A stretch of 64,000 nucleotides of DNA. Origin: Antedon bifida (taxonomy: Eukaryota > Echinodermata > Crinoidea > Comatulida > Antedonidae). Positions 21,696-31,940 of the stretch are shown one piece after another; the stretch's first letter is position 1, and each line of letters begins with the position of its first letter. Where the stretch lies: positions 3,353,001-3,417,000 of the forward strand of contig OY727095.1 in assembly GCA_963402885.1 (NCBI GenBank). The letters are read 5' to 3'. Made by a program: the position numbers and the translations under genes. Below the pieces are notes generated by a model that ran no database searches, was not told the DNA's origin, and worked only from the letters and a program-made list of their open reading frames with translations.

Positions 21696-24478
21696 AGGCG
21701 CGTCGCCAAACCAATTCTAAAGCGTCTGGCGGCATAAAGCGTCGTAACCGTCGCACTTCTCGCTCGCAACGCTGGGCCACTAACCCTTACCAGGTGCCAA
21801 GCCAACCGAGGCCTCCTCCTCAGCCACATTCCTCGTCTTCCATCCCACCTCTCATGGGACCTACTTACTCCCCCGGCCCTTTCGGGCCAGTTCCCACCCG
21901 GCCCCACATGCCTCCCGTGGAGGAGGGCGGCGTCGGGGTCGCCGTGGGAACCAGAAGTGACATTCCTGGGGATGGGCTTGGTTCTTCTGTAACCGAGCGG
22001 GTGGGGGGAAGATTAGGGATGTTCGCACAGGTCTGGGAGTCCATGGGAGTAGACTCATGGGTTGTAAGTACCCTGTACGCGGGTTACAGGATAGAATTCA
22101 CCTCACTTCCGCATATGGGTCCACAGAGGCCAACTCAAATTCCTTCCTGCCCAATCAGGAAGAAGGCCTTATTCGATGGGGTCAAAGAATTAATGCAGAA
22201 GGGAGCAATCTCACGAGTCCCTCTCACATCCCTTACAAAAGGCTACCTTTCTACACTATTTCTCACAGAAAAGGCATCGGGGGGGTTGGCGTCCTATTCT
22301 CAACCTCCGAAGTTTAAATCAGTTTATAATCCCGGTAAGGTTCAGAATGGACACGCTAGTCACGGTCCTACGTGGCCTGTGTCCCAGGGACTAGGCAGCA
22401 TCTCTAGACTTAAAAGACGCCTATTTCCACATTCCCATTTCCCCAGAGGACCGTCATTGGCTACGGTGTTTCCTGGACGGGGAACTATACCAGTTCAGAG
22501 CCCTTCCGTTTGGCCTGTCCACTGCCCCACGGGTCTTCACTCGGGTAGTCAAGGCACTGGGGGCAGTATTCCACTCGATGGGGGTAAGAATCTTCATGTA
22601 CCTGGACGATTGGCTAATTCTCGCAAATTCCAAACAGGCCCTCGTAAGCGATGTCGGCCTTGTATTGAAGATCACAGAAGGTTTCATTATCAATTATCAA
22701 AAATCAGTTCTCACCCCGTCTCAGTCCCCTCTGTTTCTTGGGGCCCGTCTAGATCTCATTCGGTCCCTGGCGTTCCCATCACAAGCTCGCATAGAGACCT
22801 GTCGAGCAGCGATAAAACTCCTGTTGTCCCGACCATCATCTCCAGCCCTGATGTGGCTGAAAGTTCTGGGGTACCTTGCGAGTTTCGTAGATTTAGTTCC
22901 GGACTGCCGACTTCACATGCGTCCGATGCAACTCCACCTCCTTTATCATTTTTCCCCTTCCTCCAGAAACATTCTGGCCCAGGTCCCGCTAAATACATTC
23001 GTAGCTTCTCACGTTCAGTGGTGGCTTCAACCAGGAGGGTTGGACGGGGGAAAACCTTTCTCCGATCCTATTCCGTCGGTGCGAGTCACCGTCGACACCT
23101 CCCTCTCTGGGTGGGGCGGTCATGCGCCCTCCGAGCAGGTAGCGGGAACCTGGACCATGTTGGAATCAGCCCTCCACATAAATGTCCTAGAACTTCTGGC
23201 AGTCTCAAATACTCTACACAGCCTGCTCCACTTATGTCACGGGGAGGCTGTTTTGGTGCTGTCCGACAGCGCCACGGTGGTATCTTACATCAACCGTCAG
23301 GGCGGGACGCACTCCCCAACCCTGTGTTGTTACACATGGCAGCTCCTAAACTGGTGCCACCAGCAGGGGATCCACCTAAAAGCAATTCACATTCCCGGCA
23401 AACTCAACACGATTGCCGATGCCCTCTCCCGTCGCAAGGGCTCTGTCCTTCCGACCGAGTGGATGTTATCAACAGCCGTCGTCCAACAGATCTTCAACAC
23501 GTTTGGACGACCTCTCATCGACCTGTTTGCGACGAACCGGAATGCTCAACTTCCGATTTTTTGCTCCCGGTACCCAGAAGCCACGGCCTGGGCCACCGAC
23601 GCCCTGTCGATCTCATGGAACGGGATGTGGGCGTATGCCTTTCCGCCTCTTTCCCTCATCCCTCTGGTCATATCTCACATTCGCCGCCATCAATGCAAAA
23701 TCCTCCTGGTAGCTCCATGGTGGTCTCGCCAAACTTGGTTTCCCACAATGCTGAGTCTGCTTTATTCTCAGCCCAGGACCCTGCCAATTCGGCCCGATCT
23801 CTTAGTTCAATCCCGGGGGACTTAAACTCGGTCCTTGAGGCCCTTACAAAACCGCCATACGAACCCCTTGGTTCAGCATCTCTGCTCGATGTTTCTATTA
23901 AGACTGCGTTTCTAGTATCCGCAGCGTCATGTAAGCGTAAGGGTGAGATTCATGCACTTTCCTTAGACCCTGGCCATATTCGGTTTGAGAACAACGGTGT
24001 TCGTCTCACTTTCCGAGCAGGGTTCTTAGCAAAGACCCAAACCCTGAACCACTCTCCACCAACCATTTTTATTTCTAAAATTTCCTCGCACTCCTCTGTA
24101 CGAGAAGACAGGCTTTGGTGCCCAGTGCGTACGATACAAATATATGTTAATCGCACGCAACATTTACGAAACGGAACGTCACATCTGTTTGTGACTACAA
24201 TAAAACCCCATGGCCCCGCCTCTAAGGATACGATAGCCCGTTGGGTCGTTTCCGCCATCAAGTCAGCGTATGCATCTTCACGCTTGCCGCCGCCAGCTCA
24301 AATGCACGAGGTGCGTGGCTCTGTGGCTTCGTGGGCGTTATTTCGGGGTGTGCCCGTTTCGGATATTTTAGCGGCGGCATGGTGGAGAGCTCAGACCACT
24401 TTTTCATCGTGCTACCTTCAGGACGTTGTCTCGTCCCAGGCGACCGTAGCGTCGGCAATTTGTCGGCCTCCTAAGTAG
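21641..24478 (+). CDS. DIRS long frame: RT N-terminus and tyrosine recombinase
   Basis: One 945-codon open frame. Its first part includes the DIRS RT lead-in (GRLGMFAQVWESMGVDSWVV, GYRIEF) up to about 22278. Its middle overlaps the RT/RNase H gene in another frame and has no recognisable domain. Its last roughly 230 codons are the recombinase. Catalytic residues visible: Arg in CKRKGEI (codon 23936), H-x-x-R in MHEVRGSVASWA (24305-24316), and Tyr in SSCYLQDV (24413). The intact recombinase would cut and join circular DNA. The overlap with RT in another frame is typical of DIRS. Confidence 0.75.
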   Translation: MGIPYETPDTSGGSLGGLEARRQTNSKASGGIKRRNRRTSRSQRWATNPYQVPSQPRPPPQPHSSSSIPPLMGPTYSPGPFGPVPTRPHMPPVEEGGVGVAVGTRSDIPGDGLGSSVTERVGGRLGMFAQVWESMGVDSWVVSTLYAGYRIEFTSLPHMGPQRPTQIPSCPIRKKALFDGVKELMQKGAISRVPLTSLTKGYLSTLFLTEKASGGLASYSQPPKFKSVYNPGKVQNGHASHGPTWPVSQGLGSISRLKRRLFPHSHFPRGPSLATVFPGRGTIPVQSPSVWPVHCPTGLHSGSQGTGGSIPLDGGKNLHVPGRLANSRKFQTGPRKRCRPCIEDHRRFHYQLSKISSHPVSVPSVSWGPSRSHSVPGVPITSSHRDLSSSDKTPVVPTIISSPDVAESSGVPCEFRRFSSGLPTSHASDATPPPLSFFPFLQKHSGPGPAKYIRSFSRSVVASTRRVGRGKTFLRSYSVGASHRRHLPLWVGRSCALRAGSGNLDHVGISPPHKCPRTSGSLKYSTQPAPLMSRGGCFGAVRQRHGGILHQPSGRDALPNPVLLHMAAPKLVPPAGDPPKSNSHSRQTQHDCRCPLPSQGLCPSDRVDVINSRRPTDLQHVWTTSHRPVCDEPECSTSDFLLPVPRSHGLGHRRPVDLMERDVGVCLSASFPHPSGHISHSPPSMQNPPGSSMVVSPNLVSHNAESALFSAQDPANSARSLSSIPGDLNSVLEALTKPPYEPLGSASLLDVSIKTAFLVSAASCKRKGEIHALSLDPGHIRFENNGVRLTFRAGFLAKTQTLNHSPPTIFISKISSHSSVREDRLWCPVRTIQIYVNRTQHLRNGTSHLFVTTIKPHGPASKDTIARWVVSAIKSAYASSRLPPPAQMHEVRGSVASWALFRGVPVSDILAAAWWRAQTTFSSCYLQDVVSSQATVASAICRPPK
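22286..23825 (+). pseudogene. DIRS RT-RNase H-DAM-like frame (broken)
   Basis: In frame 3 the RT palm is clear: LDLKDAYFH and LPFGLSTAPRVF precede the catalytic MYLDDWLI (22599-22613). RNase H follows with Asp in VTVDTSLSGWGGH, Glu in NVLELLAV, Asp in LVLSDSATVV and DALSRR. A DIRS DAM-like domain ends it (LIDLFATNRN ... AFPPLSLIPLV ... LLVAPWW). Two breaks are seen. The N-terminal RT is in a different frame, switching at a 7-G run (22279-22285), and there is an in-frame TAG at 22392-22394 between the first RT motifs. The polymerase is therefore probably inactive in this copy. Confidence 0.85.
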
Positions 24479-24532
24479 GGTAAGTTTGGTTTTAGTCACA
24501 ATCAAGCCCTCCTCCTGATGCCGGTGCTACTC

Positions 24533-24631
24533 TGGCATATGTAGAGTCTATACAGGTAGGGATCTCACGAAATAGACTACACAAACCAACAGTGGTGTTG
24601 GTAGTCTATGAGTGAGATACCTACCTGTATA
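24533..24631 (+). repeat. DIRS internal complementary region (ICR)
   Basis: 24533-24577 is the exact reverse complement of the left end (21320-21364). 24578-24631 is the reverse complement of the right end (about 24792-24845). The two halves abut at AATAGAC/TACACAA, which is exactly the complement of a circle junction joining the element's two termini. Confidence 0.9.
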
Positions 24632-24726
24632 TCAATCCCTCCTGCATCCCCTCGCCGTGATCACGTGGATCTCGGAATATGAGGACGATGTCATGCGTGA
24701 GAGACGTTTGTACGGCCCGCTACGGC

Positions 24727-24845
24727 GCCTGGACTATTCCATTTTCCTTTCGAGGGGTGTCCATATTGGGAATAATGGCATATGTAGAGTCTATACAGGT
24801 AGGTATCTCACTCATAGACTACCAACACCACTGTTGGTTTGTGTA
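24727..24845 (+). repeat. DIRS right inverted terminal repeat
   Basis: From GCGCCTGGACTATTCC to GTAGAGTCTATACAGGTAGG it mirrors the left end. The outer tip, ending TTGGTTTGTGTA, is unique to this side and is copied in inverse in the ICR. Confidence 0.85.
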
Positions 24846-25633
24846 ATTGTACCTATGTTTTACTTTTATGGACTCAATGATAATTAACTAGTATTATAAC
24901 ATGGGTTCAAGGATGTACAGTAGCCAATCAGATGCGCTGAAATGAGTCGCATGTGCGCTCTTATTTTTTCACTATCATGCACTGGAGTGCAAAAAGTTCC
25001 CAGCAAAAATGCATAACACCACTGAGTGTAAATTGTATGGCAGAGTATTACCAATCGCTCTAGGCATTGTACGATTTTCTAGGCTAGACGGTGATTTGGT
25101 CGGCAATCAAAGTGGTGATTGCTGCGGTAGGCCTCGTTTAATTTATCCCTCTCAACCGGTACCATTCCCAATGACTGGATGATGGCCAACGTGATTCTTA
25201 TCCATAAATAAAATTGGTATAGACAGCTTTAAGTAGCAAAAATTTATGTTAGTGGCGGTTTTAATAACTGTTGGTTTTGATCGAATAAAAAATAAAATGA
25301 TGAAGGAAATAACAGAATGTGATGATGATCTAAAACACTTCAATAGTTTATAAAATACATTGCTGCTTTTATTATAACAATTGAACATGCGATAATGTGC
25401 TGTTGTGCTGGCAATATAGAATTTGTATAGCATCCATTGAATTCATTATTAGGTGATCATTTAGAATAAAATGATCACCTATTGTTATTGTATAAAATCT
25501 TTATTATTATTTTTTTTCTTTTTTTTTTTCTTTTTATTGTTTCTGTACACTATTTTGTGTAACAATTATCTCAAAAAGTTTAATGTCAATGATTACAAAA
25601 ATTTCAGAATATCTTTCAAATAATATAACTTAA
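24846..25633. other. No gene seen
   Basis: AT-rich sequence between the DIRS element and the Helitron-like repeat. It contains a short palindrome AGGTGATCATTT/AAATGATCACCT around 25452-25480. The 93-codon minus-strand frame at 25152-25433 has no recognisable features. Confidence 0.4.
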
Positions 25634-27038
25634 TCCTAATAAGCTTTCCAGCGTGATCACTCATCCGTGACGACATTTATACGCCATTTTGCGAAATCAC
25701 ATTATCAATCATATCTCCATAATTCATTATCACATATTAATGAAATTCACTACACGTAAACTTCAGATCAAGGGTAAAAATATTAGCAAATAAAAATGCA
25801 CGTGCACGTAGGTTCATGCGCGTGATATCGCGCGTTAAAAATTTAAAACGCTCAAAATTAAGTTTTGATCAATTTAGAGCATGAATTAGGCCATTTGCGT
25901 GTTTCAAAAAATTACTGCGCAAAAATGCGTTTTTGCGCGCGCGATACTTAAAAAGCGTAAAAAATATGAATTTTTTTACAAATCTCATTCTACATACCAT
26001 CCTTAGTACATTCACCAAATTTGAGTCAGGTCCGACTTAAAATAACGCTATATGAGCACGTTAAAAATGACAAAATGCGCACATTAATTTTACAAAAGTT
26101 CTGAAAATGATGAAAAATAGGTCTTTTTTAAAATGAAAATAATTCTTCAGAATGCAAGATGACCCCCGATTTTTTTAACTTATTCTGGAAGCCATTGAGT
26201 TGTAGATATGAATTCATGTACACATTTTACGTACAAAATATTTTGACGTCATCAAATGGCCACTTGAATTTAAAAATTAGGATTTGTTATCTTTTTGTGT
26301 AGATTATCACATTCAACAGAGCGCATCTTGGTTATGTGTGCTCGAATTTCGCACAACTTTCAGTATGTGCTTGCTTAATTAATTATCTTTATCATGAGTT
26401 GACACTATCTTCATTTTAATGACGTCATCACGCGTAAAAACTTGAATAACGTAGGCCGTGTAATTTCACCTTCGCAGTAAATTTGAATATCTTACAGCTC
26501 TTCAGAATTGAAGGTTACCTTGATGATTATAATTTATTATGAAAGCTGATGAAATGTAGATATTAATTCATATAAAAATTAAGCCTATCGGATGTTGTGA
26601 TGTTAACATATGGCCAGTTGAAGTGAAAAAGTAGTTTTTTCATATTTTTCGTCAAAGTTATACACAATTCAAAGAGCGCGCACAGTGCTTCTACGTGCCA
26701 AATTTTTTTCCAAATCTTATATTTTTTTGCTCAATTAATTATCTTTCGAAATTGTCATCTTAAAGTTTAGTTTGATAACGTCGTCATGCCAAAAAATTAG
26801 AACATGTGTGTCCCGTAATTTCACCTATGCTACACTGTATATAGATATACAGTATATACTGTACATATTGTATATGGCATATAGGCACAACTCAGCACTA
26901 TAAGCATATAATAGGATGGCATACATCAACATTTTCCGATCGTATGTTAACGTACGTGCATGTTTAAAAAAAATTAATTTCAGTAAAATGATAAAAATGA
27001 TCACCTATAATTCGTCAAAGTGACGAATTAAATTCTAG
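25634..27038 (+). mobile_element. Helitron-like non-autonomous repeat, copy 2
   Basis: 1.4-kb repeat whose ends match 482-1088. The 3' end has a perfect 9-bp hairpin AATTCGTCA-AAG-TGACGAATT followed by AAATTCTAG-T, matching the Helitron 3' rule (hairpin, CTRR, T). The interior is non-coding, with CpG-containing motifs such as GCGCGCGATAC. It ends 22 bp before exon 27061, so it supplies sequence next to a splice acceptor. Confidence 0.55.
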
Positions 27039-27060
27039 TTGTATATTTTATTTGTTACAG

Positions 27061-27087
27061 ATGATGTGGGGACAAGTTCAAATCAAG
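27061..27087 (+). CDS. Segment B micro-exon
   Basis: 27 nt between acceptor TTTGTTACAG and donor GTATGT, phase 1 to 1, encoding DDVGTSSNQ. Confidence 0.45.
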
Positions 27088-30000
27088 GTATGTTATATTA
27101 GACCTATGTGTCGTTAATGTGATGTGCCCACATATGGACATGATGATGTCATATCAATACCATATTTGGGCATATCACTCATATTTGGGCACATCACACT
27201 TTATTTGTCAAACAAGTTTGATAGTGTAAACAGAGCTTTAGTAATGCACTACTTTCCTAATGATCAAATCTCGATCATCCTGTGTAGAAGTGCCATGTAT
27301 ATAAACAAATCCTAACATACTTTAAACATATACTTCTCATATTGATCATTTTTAGGCAGTAGTGATGAGGATGAAAGTGAAGGAACATCACTGAGTCACC
27401 AAAACCAACAAAGTGAAGGTAAGATACTAGTAGATAAAGATAGTGATATTGTGATGATAATGATGATGAACAAGATGATAATAATTTGAAATTTAAGTTG
27501 GTGATAATGATGATAATATACTCTCTCTAAATTTACGATTTACGAACACAAAGAATATAAGGTGGATTATTACGATAAGAATACAACTAGACTTGAAAGT
27601 GATTCGCGCAAACCCAAAAAAAATGTTTGTGAAGGTATGTTATGTTCAAGATTTGTGGTTATTTTTATATGTTGGAGTTTTTGGCGACGACAGCTTTCCA
27701 TATATGACGATAGTCAAATAACGATAGTACTGTACTTACAACAAATGTAGAATTGTTTATGGTCATCATTCACCTAGGTCTAGATGGCAAAGAAGATTGA
27801 ACTCATGCAACGGACGATCGGGCTAGGCTAGTCTGTAGCTAGTAATAGGGGTACCCATTCAGTAATACTAGTTTACTAGAGTAGGACAGCAAGGCCTAGT
27901 CTGCGTGGGACACACAGTACAGATGTCCATTTATCATCACAGCCGCATGCAATTTAAATAAATTAATTCAATTCGGACCTGAACTAAATAAACTAGCATT
28001 ACCAAAAACATATTTGAGAAATAGTTTAACAGTAATGCAATGTCTTTGTGGGGAACACATTGGGAAAAGCAAAACCAAAACTTGCCACATATAGCCAAGT
28101 CTAGAATGACACACATGTGACTGTCAAATTTTTCAGAATTTACAATATCAAGTATTCCAAAGTTGACAGTAGTTTCATATTTGTATTGAACTTGACCCGA
28201 ACCTAACATGATTCCACAATATTTTTATTTTGAAATAGTAGAGTGGAGAGAGAAAATAAAACAAATTTAATATTGACCTCAATTACTGTTTTACATTTTG
28301 TTGATATTCTATACTGATGATTAAATAAAAATTTATTTTGATTTTGGAGTGGGTACAATAATGATCACTGTCAAACGAATGTCCTGTAATTTTATTTGCA
28401 GACAATTTCCGAGACCTAAAAGCTGGTCTCAGTGGTTGCTTTGATGGCGAAAGATATCGTTGGCTAAGGTTCCTACTATTCGATAAGTTGGATGTTGGTG
28501 AAATTACAAATCAAGATTTTAATGCAAATGACTTGCTCAATGAACTTGAAGACAAAGGTTTAATCTTGCCAACCAATGTTAACTTGCTGTTACAGGTCAC
28601 AAAAACATCTGAAATAGCACAAGCCAAAGATCTTGTATCAAAGTATATGACAGACAACAACGTTCAGTTTAGAAGTACTGATAAAACCAAGTTGTCATCT
28701 TACAGAAAGCGACTGTTCAAGGCCCTAAAACAAGTTGACCCACGTGCTTTACATAATGTTATTGCTTTCTACAAGTTAAGAAGATATAGCTTCTCCAACG
28801 TATGGGATGCAGTTCTCTATCTTGAGATTGAGCAATTATTAGCAGATGATCCAGACAAAATAAATCGGTTTTCAGATCGTCTCGGAACAATAGCAAGTAA
28901 CACACTACTTGGTATGTATTTCTACTTTATATTACATATATTAAAGATGTATTGTACCTTTGACTAATTAAAAACAAATTTAGAAAAAAGATTTCAAAAA
29001 AGGTGGGTCATTTTGAAGTATCATAATAGTTAATAACTTTCACCAAAAATTTGTGGGAAAAAAAATCATTTAACTGAAATACAGACGTTTTTTTGTTCAA
29101 AAAATAACATTGACTTCTAGTCAAAGTTTTCGATCAAAACATATCTCATAATGCAACGAGCTTGTTTAGCTACTCTGTATGCATAATCATAAAACTTCCT
29201 TGCGATCTGTGGGGAAACACCTTCTCAACCGTGACGAGTTGTAATCATCATCATGTATAATGCATACTCATGGTTTGAAATCTTTGTTTACTTTCGCTCG
29301 CGACGATTTTCCAGACGAAATGTAATCAAATTAATTTACCTGTTAATTACGTAAACTTGTTTTTGGCTCGAATTTTCGACTTAAAGTGAATAACTTTAAT
29401 ATTACTTTGATATGGCCAATTTAAATGTAGAATATTTTAATTTTTTTTATTTTTTGTGTTTCAAGGGACAATACATCTTTAAGTATTTTGTAATATTATT
29501 GAATCTTTCATTTTTAAACAGTTTAAGTTATTGTAATTTGATTAAAATTTAATAATATCTGGTTTTTTAGGTCATCAACCACGTACAATCTTTTCATCTT
29601 TTAATGCATTTTATGCTATATTTTTAATAATATTTTTCATTTTCTCTTTGGATGAATAAATGAAATGAAATAGTTTAGTTTTATTCATTAAAGTTGATTA
29701 TTTACATTAAATGATTATTTATAGGCAATAGTGAGAAGAAATGAGATGGTATCATCAAGTCACCAATGTGAACAGAGTGAAGGTAAATTATTCATTAAAG
29801 TATTATACAAAATTGGGAGATAAACATAAAAAAGGAAGATCATATATGATGATATATGATATGATAATATAATTAAGATGATAAAAAGTTGGTGATATTG
29901 AGAATATTACTCTAAAATTTAGGATTTATAATACACAGAATAACAGAATTATTATAAAGGAATAAAATGTGAGTGAGTAGTTTTGTTTTACTGTAGTTGT

Positions 30001-30788
30001 TTCTAAAAACTGATTATAGATAACAAATTATTGAATTATAATTATATTATAATCATATTCAAACAGTGATGATTATTAAACAATAATTATAACAATGCTG
30101 AATTATTTACTTGAAATTTGAAATGATTTTGTGGTCTTTCGTGAATTTTTATTCATAAATTTTAAAACAGTACGGTAATTATGATAAGAATGCTATCTAC
30201 TGAATTTATTACATAAAATTTGAAAGAATTTTGTGGTGTTTCATAAATTTTTTTGATCATAGATATTGAAAATTATTGAATTATAATTATATTATAATCA
30301 TATTCAAACAGTGATGATTATTAAACAATAATTATAACAATGCTGAATTATTACTTGAAATTGGAAAGAATTTTGTGGTGTTTCATAAATTTTTATTCAA
30401 AATCCTTAAAACAGTAATTATGATAAGAATGCTATCTACTGAATTTATTTCCTGAAATTGGAAATGATTTTGTGTCATTTCATGAATTATACTGTGATCA
30501 TATTCAAATAATGATTATGATTTCAACAATGATTATGATGCTAATCTACTGAATTTATTACATTGGAAAATATTGTGGTGTTTATTGTGTGAATTTATAT
30601 TTATTATTCATAATCTTAAAAAAACAATTACAATTTCCACAATAATCATGATAACTGTTATACTAAATTGATTGATACTGTTTTTCATTCGTATAGATCT
30701 GTCAAAGGATGATGAAAACTTAAGTCACAGACTTAGCCCAATGATGCAAGATGGACATTCTATTCACACAAATGTTAGACGGCGTTAA
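27061..30788 (+). CDS. Segment B: second DED module (separate gene or 3' part of gene A)
   Basis: Exons 27061-27087, 27356-27418, 28402-28911 and 30697-30788 join in phase 1. They encode two Ser/acidic linkers, a DED module of about 170 residues and a tail ending THTNVRRR-like basic residues before TAA at 30786. No ATG-bearing first exon and no copy of the conserved leader exon were found just upstream. The first acceptor is phase 1, which matches the exits of gene A's hairpin exon and micro-exons. So either B is the C-terminus of gene A (about 1193 residues if all are joined), or it is a gene whose start I missed. An intervening linker exon at 29725 carries a frameshift and stop and must be skipped for the tail to be read. 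Confidence 0.55.
27356..27418 (+). CDS. Segment B linker exon
   Basis: 63 nt, phase 1 to 1, acceptor CATTTTTAG, donor GTAAGA. Encodes GSSDEDESEGTSLSHQNQQS plus two residues. Paralogous to gene A's linker exon at 7151. Confidence 0.6.
28402..28911 (+). CDS. Segment B DED exon
   Basis: 510 nt, phase 1 to 1, acceptor TTTATTTGCAG. It encodes a DED closely related to gene A's (NDLLNELEDKGLILPTNVNL) and the second helical block (KLSSYRKRLFKALKQVD ... FSNVWDAVLYLEIEQLLADD). Unlike gene A's exon it has no ATG at its start, so it is probably an internal exon. Confidence 0.75.
28945..29478. mobile_element. TTAA-flanked MITE, copy 2 (inverted relative to copy 1)
   Basis: 534 bp, ends AGATGTATTGTACCTTTGAC and AAGGGACAATACATCT, flanked by TTAA at 28941-28944 and 29479-29482. 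It matches 8830-9375 in reverse orientation and lies in the intron after the DED exon. Confidence 0.75.
29725..29782 (+). pseudogene. Broken linker exon
   Basis: Homologous to exon 7151-7207 (GGCAATAGTGAGAAG...). It is 58 nt rather than 57 and reads NSEKK then TGA. If spliced in, it ends the protein; if skipped, phase is kept to exon 30697. Confidence 0.6.
30020..30640 (+). repeat. Tandem AT-rich repeat, ~240-bp unit
   Basis: Two long copies (about 30033-30268 and 30272-30500) share ATTATATTATAATCATATTC, CAGTGATGATTATTAAAC and TTTTGTGGTGTTTCATAAAT. A degraded third part runs to about 30640. Intronic in segment B. Confidence 0.7.
30697..30788 (+). CDS. Segment B terminal exon
   Basis: Acceptor TTCGTATAG; phase 1 reading gives DLSKDDENLSHRLSPMMQ, then ten residues and RRR, TAA at 30786-30788. 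Ser/Asp-rich with a basic end. Confidence 0.5.
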
Positions 30789-31039
30789 AGTGTTGAAAAC
30801 TGGTACCAGTACAATCTACCTGTGAACTCTTTTATCTGCCAATTGAGTAGTGATTTGGTTGCGATGTAATGTTAGCGTGTCATACCTCAATGTACAAAAG
30901 CGTAGATACCTTGGTATCCCAGAAGTAAACCACACTAGTTATTGTCTGTGGTGGTTTCTTTCCAGAAACAAATTGCTGTCCCCTTATAATAGGATTAAAT
31001 CAACCATTTGGCACTCTCAAACGTGTCCCTTTAATAGGG

Positions 31040-31575
31040 TTGTCCCCTTAATAGGGTCGTCCCCTGATTAGGAGTTGGCTGTAGTGTTGAAACATATATT
31101 TCCCCTCGTTTTATGAGAAAGTGACTGAATAGGGGTGTCCTAAAGAAGGGGTTTACTCCAGTAGTAAAGAGGAGGGGTGTGTCCCCTTAATAGGGGTGTG
31201 TCCCCTGAATAAGGGTGTGTCCTCTAAATAGGGGTGTGTCCCCTGAATAAGGGTGTCCTAAAGAAGGGGTTTACCCCAGTAGTAAAGAGGAGGGGTGTGT
31301 CCCCTGAATAGGGATGTGTCCCCTTAATAGGGGTGTCCTAAAGAAGGGGTTTACTCCAGTAGTAAAGAGGAAGGGTGTGTCCCCTTAATAGGGGTGTGTC
31401 CCCTAAATAGGGGTGTCCTAAAGAAGGGGTTTACTCCAGTAGTAAAGCGTAGGGGTGTGTCCCCTGAATAGGGATGTGTCCCCTTAATAGGGATGTGTCC
31501 CCTTAATAGGGGTGTGTCCCCTTAATAGGGGTGTCCTAAAGAAGGGGTTTACTCCAGTAGTAAAGAGGAGGGGTT
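31040..31575 (+). repeat. G-rich compound minisatellite
   Basis: Interleaved copies of a unit GGGGTGTGTCCCCTTAATA (about 19-20 bp) and a longer unit GGGGTGTCCTAAAGAAGGGG followed by TTTACTCCAGTAGTAAAGAG. A relic of the same sequence lies near 56677-56790. Non-coding; the 78-codon frame crossing it is a by-product. Confidence 0.85.
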
Positions 31576-31586
31576 CTACTGTTGAA

Positions 31587-31940
31587 AGATTTATTATAAG
31601 ATTTCAGTGTACTAAACGGTACATGAATGTTAGTAACAAAAGAAAGACAACAAAACAAAATAACAATACTGGAATATTACAAAAGATAACAGTAGGCCTA
31701 CAAATAGAAGATTTATTACAAGATTTTAGTGTACTAAACGGTACATGAATGTTAGTAACAAAAAAAAGACAACAAAACAAAATAACAATACTGGAATATT
31801 ACAAAAAAAAACAGTAGGCCTACAAAGATTTATTATAAGATTTTAGTGTACTAAACGGTACATGAATGTTGTAACAAAAAAAAGATGACAAAACAAAATA
31901 ACAATACTGGAATATTACAAAAAATAACTGTAGGCCTACA
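31587..31940 (+). repeat. Three tandem copies of a ~117-122-bp unit
   Basis: Copies start at 31587, 31709 and 31826, each beginning AGATTTATTA and containing GTGTACTAAACGGTACATGA and CAGTAGGCCTACAA. Confidence 0.85.

Larger units (their letters stand above)
21320..24845 (+). mobile_element. DIRS-like tyrosine-recombinase retrotransposon
   Basis: The 3.5-kb element has inverted ends (21320-21416 and 24727-24845), an internal complementary region (24533-24631), and overlapping frames. These encode a short gag remnant, RT-RNase H with a DAM-like C-terminal domain, and a tyrosine recombinase. DIRS elements replicate through RT and integrate a circle by recombinase, so they leave no target duplication; none is seen. 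The ends are GTCTATTTCG on the left and GGTTTGTGTA on the right. GC content is far above the flanks. It is shorter than the usual 5-6 kb because gag is mostly missing, and the RT frame is broken, so this copy is probably dead. It lies between gene A's last exons and segment B. Confidence 0.9.

Noticed and set aside
21641..24478. Reading the whole 945-codon frame as one protein
   Set aside because: Its middle third overlaps RT/RNase H in another frame and has no domain of its own; only the ends (RT lead-in and recombinase) are meaningful.
27562..27750. 62-codon frame MDYYDKNTTRLESDSRKPKK as a segment B exon
   Set aside because: The sequence aligns with introns that follow the other linker exons and lacks a pyrimidine-rich acceptor.
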